Positions 25,588 to 35,295 of a stretch of 64,000 nucleotides of DNA are shown piece by piece. A program made the translations under genes and the position numbers. The notes beneath the pieces were generated by a model. It was not told the origin of the DNA. It ran no database searches and saw only the letters and a program-made list of their open reading frames with translations. The stretch lies in contig CAVWNY010000002.1 of the NCBI GenBank assembly GCA_963756545.1, forward strand, positions 620,001-684,000. The letters run 5' to 3'. The first letter of the stretch is position 1, and every line of letters starts with the position of its first letter. This DNA comes from DATFDN01 sp963756545. Lineage in GTDB: Bacteria; Pseudomonadota; Alphaproteobacteria; Acetobacterales; Acetobacteraceae.

Positions 25588-26076
25588 TCAATCTGGCCGA
25601 TCCATGATCATGGCCGCGTAGGTTGCCTCGGCCACCTCGATCTCGTCCACGCGCGCCACCGCGCGAAACTTCCAGACGTTGCCGCGGTTGCGCTCCTTCC
25701 GGACATGGATGCGGAGCTGGTCGCCTGGTACCACGGGGCGGCGGAACTTCGCGCCTTGGATCGACATGAAGTACACGATCTTGCCCGCGGCGGTGGCCCC
25801 CAGCGTCTCGACCACGAGTACGGCGGCGGTCTGCGCCATGCTCTCGATGATCAGCACACCGGGCATCACCGGATGGTTGGGAAAGTGGCCCTGGAAGAAT
25901 GGCTCATTTACCGAAACGTTTTTGATGCCGATCGCGGAGCGGTTGCACACGACATCAATCACGCGATCGATCATCAGGAACGGATAGCGGTGCGGGATCG
26001 CCTGCATGATCCGGGCGATGTCGGCCCGCGCAAGCGCGCCGGCCTCGGTCGTCTGTTGCGTCGCGGTCGCGTCCAT
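25588..26076 (-). CDS. fabZ: 3-hydroxyacyl-ACP dehydratase
   Basis: Dehydrates 3-hydroxyacyl-ACP in fatty acid elongation, balancing the 3-hydroxyacyl pool used by LpxA and LpxD. 162 residues in a hot-dog fold. The conserved start of the domain is HRYPFLMIDRV. The active site is formed by the histidine of FQGHFPNHPVMPG and the glutamate of LIIESMAQ (about residues 65-85). It begins 3 bases after lpxD. A 137-base spacer to lpxA follows, in which I see no gene. Confidence 0.93.
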   Translation of the reverse strand: MDATATQQTTEAGALARADIARIMQAIPHRYPFLMIDRVIDVVCNRSAIGIKNVSVNEPFFQGHFPNHPVMPGVLIIESMAQTAAVLVVETLGATAAGKIVYFMSIQGAKFRRPVVPGDQLRIHVRKERNRGNVWKFRAVARVDEIEVAEATYAAMIMDRPD

Positions 26077-26079
26077 CGC

Positions 26080-27147
26080 TCAGCCCGTACCCTCCCCGTC
26101 CGGCGTGTCGTTCCAGCCCTTGCGCGTGAGCCTCCGCAGCAACGCGACCTGGCGGAAGAACGCCCGCGCCGGCATCGCCGGCGTGCCCACCACCTCCGCG
26201 CCGGCCGGCAGGTCCGCCATGACACCCGTCTGCGCGCCGATGCGCGCGCCCCGGCCGATCCTGAGATGTCCCGCCATCCCCACCTGACCACCGACGGTCA
26301 CGAAATCTTCCAGGACCGTGGAGCCCGATATCCCGACCTGCGCGACGATGACGCAGCAGCGACCGATGCGGACGTTGTGCCCGATCTGCACCAAATTGTC
26401 GAGGCGCGAGCCGGCACCGATCACCGTGTCGGACAACGCGCCGCGGTCGATCGTGGTGTTGGCGCCCACTTCTACGTCGTCCTCGATGAGGACACGGCCG
26501 AGTTGCGGCAGGGTCAGGTACCCGTCCGCGGCGGTCACCAGGCTGAACCCGTCCTGGCCGATTCGCGCCCCGGGATACAGCACGACGCGCGCGCCGAGCA
26601 GGGCATGGCTAACACTGGTCAATGCGCCGATCCGGCAGTCGGCCCCGATCACGACGGCCTCTCCGACCACAGCGCCGGGTCCGAGACGGCACCGCGGCCC
26701 GATCTCGGCGCGCGCGCCGATCACCGCTAGCGGCCCCACCTCTGCGCTGGGGTCGAGACGCGCGGCCGGATCGACGATGGCGGACGGATGCACGCCCGGG
26801 CGCACAGGCGGGACAGGGTGAAACAGTGCCGCGACCCGCACCCACGCAACCCCCGGTTCGTCGCAAATGATCGCGGCGCTGCTGGTCGGCACGCGCCGCG
26901 CCAGATCACGCCGCACCAGCACCGCACCCGCACGCGTCTCTCCGAGTGCCGTCCCGTAACGGGGATTATCGAGATAGCTGACGTGCTCGGGCCCAGCACT
27001 GCCAAGGGGTGCGACGCCGATTAGCACCCGCTCCTTCCCGGCCGGCGCCTCGCCGCCCGCCACCGCTGCGACGGTGGCGAGGCTGTGCGGGCCGGTATGG
27101 GCGAAAAATCGCTGATCGCCCGGGAGCGAGCCGTTGTCCTGGGTCAC
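26080..27147 (-). CDS. lpxD: UDP-3-O-(3-hydroxyacyl)glucosamine N-acyltransferase
   Basis: Adds the second, N-linked 3-hydroxyacyl chain in lipid A synthesis. About 355 residues: an N-terminal uridine-binding domain (DQRFFAHTGPHSL, LIGVAPLGSAG), then hexapeptide repeats (VDPAARLDPSAEVGPLAVIG), the motif GQDGF and the catalytic histidine in QIGHNVRIG (about residue 238), ending in a helical tail. GTG 27147 gives the usual N-terminus; GTG 27195 is an in-frame alternative that would overlap skp by 35 bases. Neither has a strong ribosome site. It is the third gene of bamA-skp-lpxD-fabZ-lpxA. Confidence 0.9.
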   Translation of the reverse strand: MTQDNGSLPGDQRFFAHTGPHSLATVAAVAGGEAPAGKERVLIGVAPLGSAGPEHVSYLDNPRYGTALGETRAGAVLVRRDLARRVPTSSAAIICDEPGVAWVRVAALFHPVPPVRPGVHPSAIVDPAARLDPSAEVGPLAVIGARAEIGPRCRLGPGAVVGEAVVIGADCRIGALTSVSHALLGARVVLYPGARIGQDGFSLVTAADGYLTLPQLGRVLIEDDVEVGANTTIDRGALSDTVIGAGSRLDNLVQIGHNVRIGRCCVIVAQVGISGSTVLEDFVTVGGQVGMAGHLRIGRGARIGAQTGVMADLPAGAEVVGTPAMPARAFFRQVALLRRLTRKGWNDTPDGEGTG

Positions 27148-27160
27148 ACCGCCATCGTGT

Positions 27161-28063
27161 TCAACGATGCTGCTGCTGCGGATGGCCGGCGCCACCCGCC
27201 GCCTTGTGCTGCGCCGGCGGAGCGACTGTCGCCGCCGCCGGCCTCACGGACGGCGAGGCGGAGGCGGTCGGCGGCATCGCGGCCGGCGAGACGCCTTCCG
27301 GCGGGATCAGCACCGTGGGTAGGACTTTGTTCAGAAGCTCGGCTACCTGCGGGGTGATGTCGAACTCAGACTGGTTCAGCGCCACCTCGGCCCGCTGCAG
27401 CACGATGTTCATCCCCCGCGCCGCCGAGACGCGCTGCACCACATCGCTCAACGTGCGCTCGATCTGCGCCAGCGCGTACTGGCTCGCGTCCTGGATGATC
27501 CGCCCCCGCTCGCTGAATTTGCGCCGCGACTCGGTGATGCGATCCTGCAGTTCGCGCTCCTTCGCGCGGATCTGGTCGGCCGACATCTTGGCGCGGTCGT
27601 TCCCAAGCTGCTGGCCGAGATCGCGCAGGGTCACCTGCTCCTTCTGAGCGTCCTCGTTCAGCTTCTGACGCCGCTCGGCCATCGTCTTGTCGGCCTCGCG
27701 GTAAGCAACGGCGGCACGCAGCACGTCGGGGATCGACAGGACACCGATGACCGCCGCCGGCGGCATCGATCCCCGCGGCACGTCCGGAACCGGCGGCGCA
27801 GGCGGAAGCTGCACCTGCACCGGCGCGGGCGGCGCTTCCACAGCGGGCAGGCCAGGAGCGCCTTCCTCCACGGCCGGCCCGCCAGGCCGGGGCGCCGGCG
27901 CATGGGCGGCCGCTCGCGGCGCGGCACCCGATGATTGGCCCGGAATGAACCAGGCGGGGTTGCCACCGCTCCCACCGCCGCTGCCTTGGGCGATCACCGG
28001 TTGCGCGAGAAGAAGCGTGGCGCCCGCGAGCAGGGTCGCGCGAGAGAAGCGGAAGGGTGTCAC
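27161..28063 (-). CDS. skp: OmpH/Skp-family periplasmic chaperone with long proline-rich arms
   Basis: 300 residues, nearly twice the usual Skp length of about 160. A signal peptide is visible (RATLLAGATLLLAQPVIAQG). Residues about 25-100 are glycine- then proline/alanine-rich (APAPRPGGPAVEEG, QLPPAPPVPDVP). The OmpH core starts at about 105 (IGVLSIPDVLRAA) with the long charged coiled-coil tentacle region (ERRQKLNEDAQKEQ to ESRRKFSERG), and returns to the body with ALAQIERTLSDVVQRVSAARGMN. The tail is again Pro/Ala-rich and ends His/Gln-rich. It would hold unfolded outer-membrane proteins for BamA. GTG 28063 overlaps the bamA stop and has GAGG in front. Confidence 0.85.
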   Translation of the reverse strand: MTPFRFSRATLLAGATLLLAQPVIAQGSGGGSGGNPAWFIPGQSSGAAPRAAAHAPAPRPGGPAVEEGAPGLPAVEAPPAPVQVQLPPAPPVPDVPRGSMPPAAVIGVLSIPDVLRAAVAYREADKTMAERRQKLNEDAQKEQVTLRDLGQQLGNDRAKMSADQIRAKERELQDRITESRRKFSERGRIIQDASQYALAQIERTLSDVVQRVSAARGMNIVLQRAEVALNQSEFDITPQVAELLNKVLPTVLIPPEGVSPAAMPPTASASPSVRPAAATVAPPAQHKAAGGAGHPQQQHR

Positions 28064-30456
28064 TAGAACCTCGTGCCGAAGCCGAACCGGAAGATCTGGG
28101 TTTGGTCGTATTTCTGCTTGATGACGAACGGCGTCAGATCGATGTTGATAAGGCCGAACGGCGTGCGCCAGGACACGCCGACCCCCGCGCCAACCCGCGG
28201 CGCCGCCGACTGGAAGACCGTTGGGCATATCCCGTTCGGCGCTCCCTGGCAATTCGGCGATTCGAAGGAGCCCTGGCTCAGCGATCCGACATCCACGTAG
28301 GCGCGTCCCGAAAGTCCTATATCCGGCGGCAAGGGCAGAGGGAAGCGCAGCTCGGTCGATTGCGTGTAGATGAACCGCCCACCGACGGAATCGACCGACC
28401 CGTCGGTATTGACGACATGCGGGCCGGCGCCGCCGATCTCGAAGCCGCGCAAGTTGTCGCCGCCCAGGTAAAAGCGGTCGATCACGGATTCCTGCCGGCC
28501 GAGGTTGAACAGGTACCCCGCACCCGCCGACAGCGCGACTCCCCAATCGGCGTTGCCGCTCAAGAAGTCGAGCGGGATGTAATAGGCGCCATCGACGCGC
28601 GTGCGCGCGAACCGCGCCGTGCCGCCGAAACCGGCAAGATCGGTGCCCAGAGAAAGCAGGTACCCGGTGTGTGGCGCGATCCGGCTGTCACGGTAGTCGA
28701 GCGTCACCACCTGACTGATTTGCGACAGCAGCGAGGATCCCGCCTGACTTTGGATGAAGAAGTCGTTGGTGGTGACGTCGTACACCGTCCGGTTGACGAG
28801 CGAGTAGCTCCAGACCTGACGCAAATGCTCGTTGACGTCATAGCCAAGACGCGTGGTTAACCCCACGCGGCGCTCGTTGTACGGCTCGGTGCCGAGCGAG
28901 TTCGTCTGAATCAGGAACGCATCCGCGCCGACCAGCAAGTTGCGGCCCAGGAAGTAGGGATCATTGACTGAGAGGTTGATCGAACTCTGCTTCTGCGCGA
29001 GGACGCCGTTTATGCCGGCGTCGATCCCGGTCCCGATGAAGTTGCTCTCGCGGATGCCGGTGGAGAGCAGGAAACCGGCATCCGTCGAATAGCCGCCGCC
29101 CAAGCTGAACTCGCCGGTCGACTTCTCATCGACATTGGCCGTGACGATCGCCTTGTCGGGCGCCGATCCGGGTGCCGTGGTGATGGTCACGTTGTTGAAG
29201 TAGTTCAGATCCTGGAGCCGCTGGCGCGAGCGGCGCAAGAGCTCCTGGTTGTAAGCGTCCCCTTCGGCGATCCGAAACTCGCGGCGGATCACCCTATCCT
29301 GCGTGCGCGTGTTGCCGGTGATGTCGATCCGCTCGACATACACGCGCGGCCCCTCGGTCACGTCGAACACCAGCGTGACGGTGTGCGTCTTCGGGTCCCG
29401 CTCGATCCGCGGTGTGACCTGCACGAAGGCATAGCCGTGCGTGCGCACGTCATCCTCCATGGCGTCGGCCGTGCGACCGACCGCATCGCCGTCGTACCAG
29501 TCCCCCTGCGCGAGCTTCAGGTCCACGCGGAGCAGCTCGGGCGTTACACCCTTGAGCTGCGAGTTGATGGTGATCTTGCCGACGCGATAGCGCTCGCCCT
29601 CATGCAGGACGAAGGTCAGGAAAAAGGATTTGCGGTCAGGCGCCAGCTCGGCGGTCGCGTTCGTCACGTCGAAATCGACGTAGCCGTGCTTGAGATAGAA
29701 GCGCCGCAGCAGCTCCTTGTCGAAGCCCAGTTTTTCGGCGGTGTACTGGTCGGCGGTGGACAGGAAGGCCCACCATCGCTGCGGCCGGCTGTTGACCACG
29801 CCCGCCAGCGTGCCCTCGCCATACGCGTGGTTGCCTACGAACACGATCCGGCTGATCAGCGTTTCCGGCCCGTCGTGAATGCGGAAGACCAGGTTCACCC
29901 GGTTCTCGGGAAGCCGGATGATCTCCGGCTCGACCGTGGCGTCGTAGCGCCCGCGCGCGGCATAGGCGTCGAGGATGCGCTTCCGATCCGCCTCGGCGGC
30001 GGCGGGCGTGAACACCGAACGCGCGCGCAGCTGCGTGACACCATTGAGCTGCTCGTCGGTCTCGACGTGGTTGCCCTCGTAGACCACCCGATTCACGACC
30101 GGATTCTCGGCCACGTGCACGACCAGCGTGTCGCCCTGCCGGGTGATGCTGACGTCCTGAAAAAGCCCCGTGGCATAAAGCGTCTTGAGGCTGCGGTCGA
30201 TCTGCGCGGGATCGAATGGCTGGCCGGGCTGGACCAGCATGTACGAGCGGATCGTCGCCGCGTCGATGCGCCGATTGCCCTCGACTCGAATCGCCTGCAC
30301 GACGTTGGTGGGCATCCGTGCGGCGGCGCGCGCGCGCGGCACGGCCGGCGACTGCCGGCCGGCCGGCGCAGCACGGGTCTGGGCATAGCCATCCGCTGCC
30401 GGGACCACCGGCAAAAGGCAGGCGGCGGCAAGCAGAGCGGCGCGAAATCGGGACAA
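28063..30456 (-). CDS. bamA: Outer membrane protein assembly factor BamA
   Basis: Central barrel of the BAM complex, which inserts beta-barrel proteins into the outer membrane. 797 residues from TTG 30456, chosen because GGGGAGG lies 8 bases ahead and a signal peptide (LSRFRAALLAAACLLPVVPA) follows directly. Five POTRA domains span about residues 40-380 (IRVEGNRRIDAATI at the start, ITGNTRTQDRVIRREFRIAEGD at the fifth). The 16-strand barrel follows, with the family motif FYLGGDNLRGFE (about 680) and the closing aromatic beta-signal ending GFGTRF. It heads the bamA-skp-lpxD-fabZ-lpxA operon; rseP, often upstream, is replaced by the trehalose/glucan cluster. Confidence 0.93.
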   Translation of the reverse strand: MSRFRAALLAAACLLPVVPAADGYAQTRAAPAGRQSPAVPRARAAARMPTNVVQAIRVEGNRRIDAATIRSYMLVQPGQPFDPAQIDRSLKTLYATGLFQDVSITRQGDTLVVHVAENPVVNRVVYEGNHVETDEQLNGVTQLRARSVFTPAAAEADRKRILDAYAARGRYDATVEPEIIRLPENRVNLVFRIHDGPETLISRIVFVGNHAYGEGTLAGVVNSRPQRWWAFLSTADQYTAEKLGFDKELLRRFYLKHGYVDFDVTNATAELAPDRKSFFLTFVLHEGERYRVGKITINSQLKGVTPELLRVDLKLAQGDWYDGDAVGRTADAMEDDVRTHGYAFVQVTPRIERDPKTHTVTLVFDVTEGPRVYVERIDITGNTRTQDRVIRREFRIAEGDAYNQELLRRSRQRLQDLNYFNNVTITTAPGSAPDKAIVTANVDEKSTGEFSLGGGYSTDAGFLLSTGIRESNFIGTGIDAGINGVLAQKQSSINLSVNDPYFLGRNLLVGADAFLIQTNSLGTEPYNERRVGLTTRLGYDVNEHLRQVWSYSLVNRTVYDVTTNDFFIQSQAGSSLLSQISQVVTLDYRDSRIAPHTGYLLSLGTDLAGFGGTARFARTRVDGAYYIPLDFLSGNADWGVALSAGAGYLFNLGRQESVIDRFYLGGDNLRGFEIGGAGPHVVNTDGSVDSVGGRFIYTQSTELRFPLPLPPDIGLSGRAYVDVGSLSQGSFESPNCQGAPNGICPTVFQSAAPRVGAGVGVSWRTPFGLINIDLTPFVIKQKYDQTQIFRFGFGTRF

Positions 30457-30550
30457 ACGGCTGCCTCCCCAGAATGTCTCAACCCGAGGGACGCGCCGCG
30501 AATTCGGACGCCGGGCCAAGCGGCGGCGGACCATAGCCGCCGCCCCCGAG

Positions 30551-33193
30551 TCATGCCAGCCGGGGACCCCGTCGCGGGAACCGGAGGCCGTCAGCCGCCA
30601 GGACGGCAAGAGGAAAGCCTGCCAGAGCCACGCCAAGCCCAACTCGCGCTCCGGCGCGAAGCTCGGTCCCGCTCACCACGTCGTGTAGCGTCCTGCCCTC
30701 CAACCAGGGCGGCAGTGGGAGGCACGTGCCGGTCCAGGCGGCGGGCGGGATCAGGATGGCGCCCGATCCCTCCATCAGCCCAAGCGGCAGGCGCGGCACG
30801 ATGACGAGCATCGCGGCGTCGCCCTCGCGCCGAGCGAAGGCGATCACCCGCTTCGCGCAGGGTCCTTCCGCGGCAAGGGGGGCATAGTCGCCGCGCGCGA
30901 ACAGGACCGGAGTTCGCCGGCGCAGATCCAGGATACGCGCGATGACGGCCTGCTTCACCCGCCCGTCGCGCCACGCCCCGACCAGGGCGATCGGTGCCGC
31001 CGCCGTTTCCAAGGCCGTCTGGCGCGCCGCGAAATCCACGGGTCGGCGATTGTCGGGATCGACCAGGCTCTGGTCCCAGAACTCCGTCCCTTGATAGAAA
31101 TCGGGGACGCCCGGCACGGTTAGCTTCAGCGTCGCCTGCGCCAGCCCGTTGACGGCGCCGGCCGGCCCGATGCGGTCGGCGAAGCGCGCGATCTCGGCGG
31201 CGAAGCCGTCGTCGTCCATCACCGAGTCCAGGAAGGCCCGCGCGGCGTTCTCATACGCCTCGTCAGGCGAAATCCAGCTCGTGCGCAGCTTCGCCTCGTG
31301 CAGTGCCTTCGCCTGCCAACCAGCCAGCCGCTCGGCAAACGCACGCCGCCCCGCACGATCGCCCGCATCGAGCGTCGTCGGCCAAGCGCCTACGATCATC
31401 TGGTACAACATCACCTCGGCGCCCCGCGAGGGCGCCGGCGCGTCGCCCGAAATGCGACGATGGCGCGTGTTCCGCTCGATCCAGCCCCGTACGGCGGCCC
31501 CCCACTCGTCGGGAAACTCCGACAGCACGGCGAGCCGCGCACGCACGTCCTCCCCGCGCTTGTGGTCATGCGTCGCGGTCGCCAGCATCGCATCCGGAAA
31601 ATGCGCGCGCCGAGCTTGAGCGAGGCGGTGGAATTCGGGAGCCTCGGTTCCCAGGCGGGCGGCGTCGAAGCCGACGTCGTTGCGCGACAGCAGGCGTCCG
31701 TAGCGATAGAACGCGGTGTCCTCGACCGCCTTCGCGGCGATGGGCGCGCTGAGCTGCTGAAAGCGGGTCGCCGCGATCTGCCGAGCCGGATCGTCCGGGG
31801 CGCGAAGCCATGAGACGATCCGATCCAGCACATCGCGCCGGGCGGGGCCGCGCGGTGCGCTCGCACCTGCCAACGCGCGGGCGAACATCTCATCGTCGCC
31901 AGACGGGCGATCGGCTTTGGTGGCGTAGCCGCGATAGGCCGGGAAATGCGCCAGCAGCTCGATCAGCGCGCGCCGAATCGCCGGGCGGGAAGCGTCGCGC
32001 GTCGCCGGGCTCAGCAGCGCCACCCGATGCAGCGCGCCCACTGCCGATTCGAGCTGCGCGGCGAAGCTGCTGTCGAGGATTTCGCGCCGGGCGGCCACCT
32101 CCTCGGGCTTGAATTCGCCCGAGCGACCCGAGAGCGCGGCCCAGAGCGCCGACAGGGCAGGCGCGGCTTTCGCGTCGTGCTGCACGGCGCTGACCGCGTC
32201 CATGAAGTCGTAGCCGCTGGTTCCGTCCACCTGCCAATCCTTGGCCAAACTCTCGGACGCGCCCAGAATCTTTTCGATCACCAGATAGGCCGGCCCAGGC
32301 GGCGCTTTTGCTGGCCGCTGGCGCTCCAGCTCCGTCAATCGCGCTCGCAGGCGCCGGCAATAGCCGCGCGGGTCGGACAACCCGTCCACGTGATCGACCC
32401 GCATCCCGTCGATCAGCCCCTCGGCATAGAGGCGGAACAACGTGGCGTGCGTCGCCTCGAACACGCGCGCATCCTCGGCGCGGACGCCGGCGAGCTCGTT
32501 GATGTCGAAGAAGCGCCGCCAGTTGATCTCGTCTCCGGCGGTGCGCCAATGCGCCAGCCGGTAGTGCTGTCGCTCCAGCAGCCGATGCAGCCGCGCGCGG
32601 CCGGCTTCGTCGGCCGGATCGTAGGCGTCGAGGCCGAGCGCCGTGATCTCGGCCTCATCGTCGGCCCGGATCGGGAACACGTTGTCGAAGTACCGCGCCT
32701 CGGACCCGGCATTCCCCCGCGCCACCCGGATCTCACCCGCGTCCAGCGCCTCCCCGTACGGCTTGCCGAGCACCGGCAGCAGCACCTTGCCATCGAGCAG
32801 CGGATTGTCGGGATGCCAGTCGATGTCGAAAACGTCGCCACGCCGACCGGCGCGGCCGTTTCGCAGCACGTCCTGCCACCAGGCGTTCTCCCGGCCGACC
32901 GCCATGTGGTTCGGCACGATGTCCACGATCAGGCCCAAATCCTCGGCGCGCAGCGCGGCGACCAAACGACGGAAGCCGTCCTCACCGCCAAGCTCCGGGC
33001 CGATCGCCGTCGGGTCCACCACGTCGTAGCCGTGCATGGAACCGGCGCGCGCCGTCAGGATGGGCGAGGAATAGAGATGGCTCACGCCAAGCCGGGCCAT
33101 GTAGGGTGCGAAGCGGGCGGCGTCGTCGAAGGTGAAGCCCTTGTGGAGCTGCAGCCGCATCGTCGCGCGTGGAGGAGCCGCGGATGCGATCAT
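30551..33193 (-). CDS. treY: Malto-oligosyltrehalose synthase
   Basis: Isomerises the reducing-end maltose unit of a maltodextrin to a trehalosyl unit, for TreZ to release. 880 residues, GH13. Signature blocks are QLHKGFTFDDAA at the start, YSSPILTARAGSMHGYDV (about residues 40-58), VDIVPNHMAV, MRVDHVDGLSDPRGY (nucleophile region), VIEKILGASESL (acid/base region), ATHDHKRGEDVRAR and VPGVPDFYQGTE. ATG 33193 overlaps the malQ stop. It is the last gene of a seven-gene operon; bamA starts 94 bases further on in the same direction. Confidence 0.93.
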   Translation of the reverse strand: MIASAAPPRATMRLQLHKGFTFDDAARFAPYMARLGVSHLYSSPILTARAGSMHGYDVVDPTAIGPELGGEDGFRRLVAALRAEDLGLIVDIVPNHMAVGRENAWWQDVLRNGRAGRRGDVFDIDWHPDNPLLDGKVLLPVLGKPYGEALDAGEIRVARGNAGSEARYFDNVFPIRADDEAEITALGLDAYDPADEAGRARLHRLLERQHYRLAHWRTAGDEINWRRFFDINELAGVRAEDARVFEATHATLFRLYAEGLIDGMRVDHVDGLSDPRGYCRRLRARLTELERQRPAKAPPGPAYLVIEKILGASESLAKDWQVDGTSGYDFMDAVSAVQHDAKAAPALSALWAALSGRSGEFKPEEVAARREILDSSFAAQLESAVGALHRVALLSPATRDASRPAIRRALIELLAHFPAYRGYATKADRPSGDDEMFARALAGASAPRGPARRDVLDRIVSWLRAPDDPARQIAATRFQQLSAPIAAKAVEDTAFYRYGRLLSRNDVGFDAARLGTEAPEFHRLAQARRAHFPDAMLATATHDHKRGEDVRARLAVLSEFPDEWGAAVRGWIERNTRHRRISGDAPAPSRGAEVMLYQMIVGAWPTTLDAGDRAGRRAFAERLAGWQAKALHEAKLRTSWISPDEAYENAARAFLDSVMDDDGFAAEIARFADRIGPAGAVNGLAQATLKLTVPGVPDFYQGTEFWDQSLVDPDNRRPVDFAARQTALETAAAPIALVGAWRDGRVKQAVIARILDLRRRTPVLFARGDYAPLAAEGPCAKRVIAFARREGDAAMLVIVPRLPLGLMEGSGAILIPPAAWTGTCLPLPPWLEGRTLHDVVSGTELRAGARVGLGVALAGFPLAVLAADGLRFPRRGPRLA

Positions 33194-35295
33194 GCGGTGT
33201 CCCCGGCGCCGCCGTGGCTCCGCGCGGCGGCGACCGTCTCCAGCCGGCGGGTGGCAGCCGGCGCATCGAGGAGAGATGAGGCCGGCCCCGGCGCACGGCG
33301 GCGCCAGTTCGGATGCTCATCAATCGTCCCAGGCAGGTTCGGCTGTTCGAGCTGGCCGAGCACGTCCTCCAGCGGCAGCAGGCAGAGCGTGCAGGCGGAG
33401 GCGGCGACATGAGCGAGGGCAGCATCCACGAACGCGTCCGCCCGCTCGGGCGGACGGCCGTGCGCGGAGCCGGCCTGTGTGAAGGCGTGCCAGAGGGCGG
33501 CGCGATCGGCATCGCGTTCGGACTTAACCGCCTCGCGCCGCTGATCGCGTCCCAGCACGCCGTGCTCGGCGCGCAGCTCGATGTCGGCGCCCTCCCACCA
33601 GCCCGCGAGCGTCGGCAGGTCATGCGTGGAGGTCATGGCCATCGCCCCGGGATCCCAGGCCGACGGTGGGCTGAAGCCGCCATCGTCGCGCTCGAACCAC
33701 AGCACGCGCATCCCGTACGCCCCGTGCCCGTCGAGCGCGGCGCGAAACCCCTCGGGCACCGTGCCCAAATCCTCGCCCACCACCACCGCGCGATGGCGGT
33801 GCGATTCCAGCGCCAGCAGGCGCAGCATGTCCGTGAGCGGATAGTTCAGGTAAGCGCCGTCCGCCGCCGAGGCGCTCTCGGGCACCAGCCAAAGCCGCTG
33901 GAGCCCCATCGCATGATCGATCCGCACGCCGCCCGCGGTGCGCAGAGCGGCCCGCAGCGTCGCCAGATAGGGCGCGAAGCCGCCCGCCCGCAGCGCCTGG
34001 GGCGAGAAGGAGGTAATGCCCCATTCCTGGCCATTCGGGTTGAGCAGATCGGGCGGCGCGCCGATCGAAAGCCCGGTCAGGATGTCGCCCGGCCGGCTCC
34101 AGGCGTGGCTGCCGGCCGGGTCCATGCCCACCGCTAGATCGGCAATCAGGCCGATCCGCATCCCCGCGCGTCGGGCACGACGCTGCGCTTCGCCCAGCGA
34201 GCGGTCCGTCGCCCATTGGACGAATTTGTGGAACAGCACCTCGCGCCGATGCGCGGCCGCGAAGGCGGCCACGGCGGGCCCGTGCGCGTCCCTCAGGTCG
34301 CTTGGCCAGGTGCGCCAATCGCCGTGCCCAGGGTCGCGCGCCACCTGCTCGGCCTGCAAAGCCTCAAAGCAGGCGTGCCCGGCGAGCAGATCGCCGCCGT
34401 CGGCCTCGAACTGGGCGAAATCGGCGCGCAGTGCGTCCGGAATGTCGGCGTCCGCCGAGAACTGCGCGAAGAGCGCGCGCAGCAGCGCGAACTTGGCATG
34501 CGCGGCCGCCGGCCAGTCGATCAGATCCAGCCCTTCCAGCCGCGCGAACTCCGCGGCCACCCCGGCCTGGGCCGCGGCGCCGGCGATGCGCGCCGGATCG
34601 AAAATCAGCCCGGGCGCCGCGTGGAGAGGATTTAAAAACAGCCGGCTGGAAGGAGAATATGGGCCATACCGGTGCGGTTCGGCCGAAAACAGCGCATGGA
34701 CGGGGCTCAGCGCCAGCATGTCCGCCCCGAGCCGCGCCGCCGCCTCGGCGAGCTGGGCCACGCCCTCGGCGTCGCCGATCCCCCCGTCGTCGTGCCGGCG
34801 CAGGCTGTAGACCTGCGCGGCCAAGCCCCAGGGACGCGCCCCCTCGGCCACATCCTGGGCGGAGGTGGCGCGTTCGGGCGCGACCGCCAGGACGATCTCG
34901 CGCGGGCCGATCAGCAGCCGGTGGTAGCCGGGTTCGGAGATGACCGGCACCTCGACCCCGTTGCGGTACGCATGCAGGCGGATGTCGCGCTCGCCTCCAG
35001 TTTCGGCCAGCAGCAGCGCGCTGCGTGGCCCGTCCGGACCGACCGGCAGGCGCGTCGGGCTTGCGGTGCTAGCGGTCAGCAGAGGCGGCAATCCCGCGAG
35101 GCCCGGTGCGGGAGCCAGGCGGCGGCGGCTCTCGGCGATCTCGTCGAGGTTCGCGCAGGGCAGGCCGAGGGCGACCAGCACGCCGCGCACCGCGTCCGGT
35201 GCGACCTCGCGCGGCTCGCCCGCGTAGTTGCGCCACTCCACTGCGACGCCGGCCTCGACCGCAAGTCGACGCAACGCGTCGTCCGCCTCCGTCAT
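33190..35295 (-). CDS. malQ: 4-alpha-glucanotransferase (amylomaltase)
   Basis: Transfers maltodextrin segments between chains (GH77). 701 residues, with an N-terminal extension before the catalytic domain (QVYSLRRHDDGGIGD marks its start, about residue 170). Catalytic segments are RIDHAMGLQRLWLVP (nucleophile Asp, about 455), VVVGEDLGTVP (acid/base Glu, about 508) and TSTHDLPTLAGWW. The gene lies between treZ and treY with 4-base ATGA overlaps at both ends, so in this context it probably remodels short glucans into TreY/TreZ substrates or recycles the leftovers. Confidence 0.92.
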   Translation of the reverse strand: MTEADDALRRLAVEAGVAVEWRNYAGEPREVAPDAVRGVLVALGLPCANLDEIAESRRRLAPAPGLAGLPPLLTASTASPTRLPVGPDGPRSALLLAETGGERDIRLHAYRNGVEVPVISEPGYHRLLIGPREIVLAVAPERATSAQDVAEGARPWGLAAQVYSLRRHDDGGIGDAEGVAQLAEAAARLGADMLALSPVHALFSAEPHRYGPYSPSSRLFLNPLHAAPGLIFDPARIAGAAAQAGVAAEFARLEGLDLIDWPAAAHAKFALLRALFAQFSADADIPDALRADFAQFEADGGDLLAGHACFEALQAEQVARDPGHGDWRTWPSDLRDAHGPAVAAFAAAHRREVLFHKFVQWATDRSLGEAQRRARRAGMRIGLIADLAVGMDPAGSHAWSRPGDILTGLSIGAPPDLLNPNGQEWGITSFSPQALRAGGFAPYLATLRAALRTAGGVRIDHAMGLQRLWLVPESASAADGAYLNYPLTDMLRLLALESHRHRAVVVGEDLGTVPEGFRAALDGHGAYGMRVLWFERDDGGFSPPSAWDPGAMAMTSTHDLPTLAGWWEGADIELRAEHGVLGRDQRREAVKSERDADRAALWHAFTQAGSAHGRPPERADAFVDAALAHVAASACTLCLLPLEDVLGQLEQPNLPGTIDEHPNWRRRAPGPASSLLDAPAATRRLETVAAARSHGGAGDTA

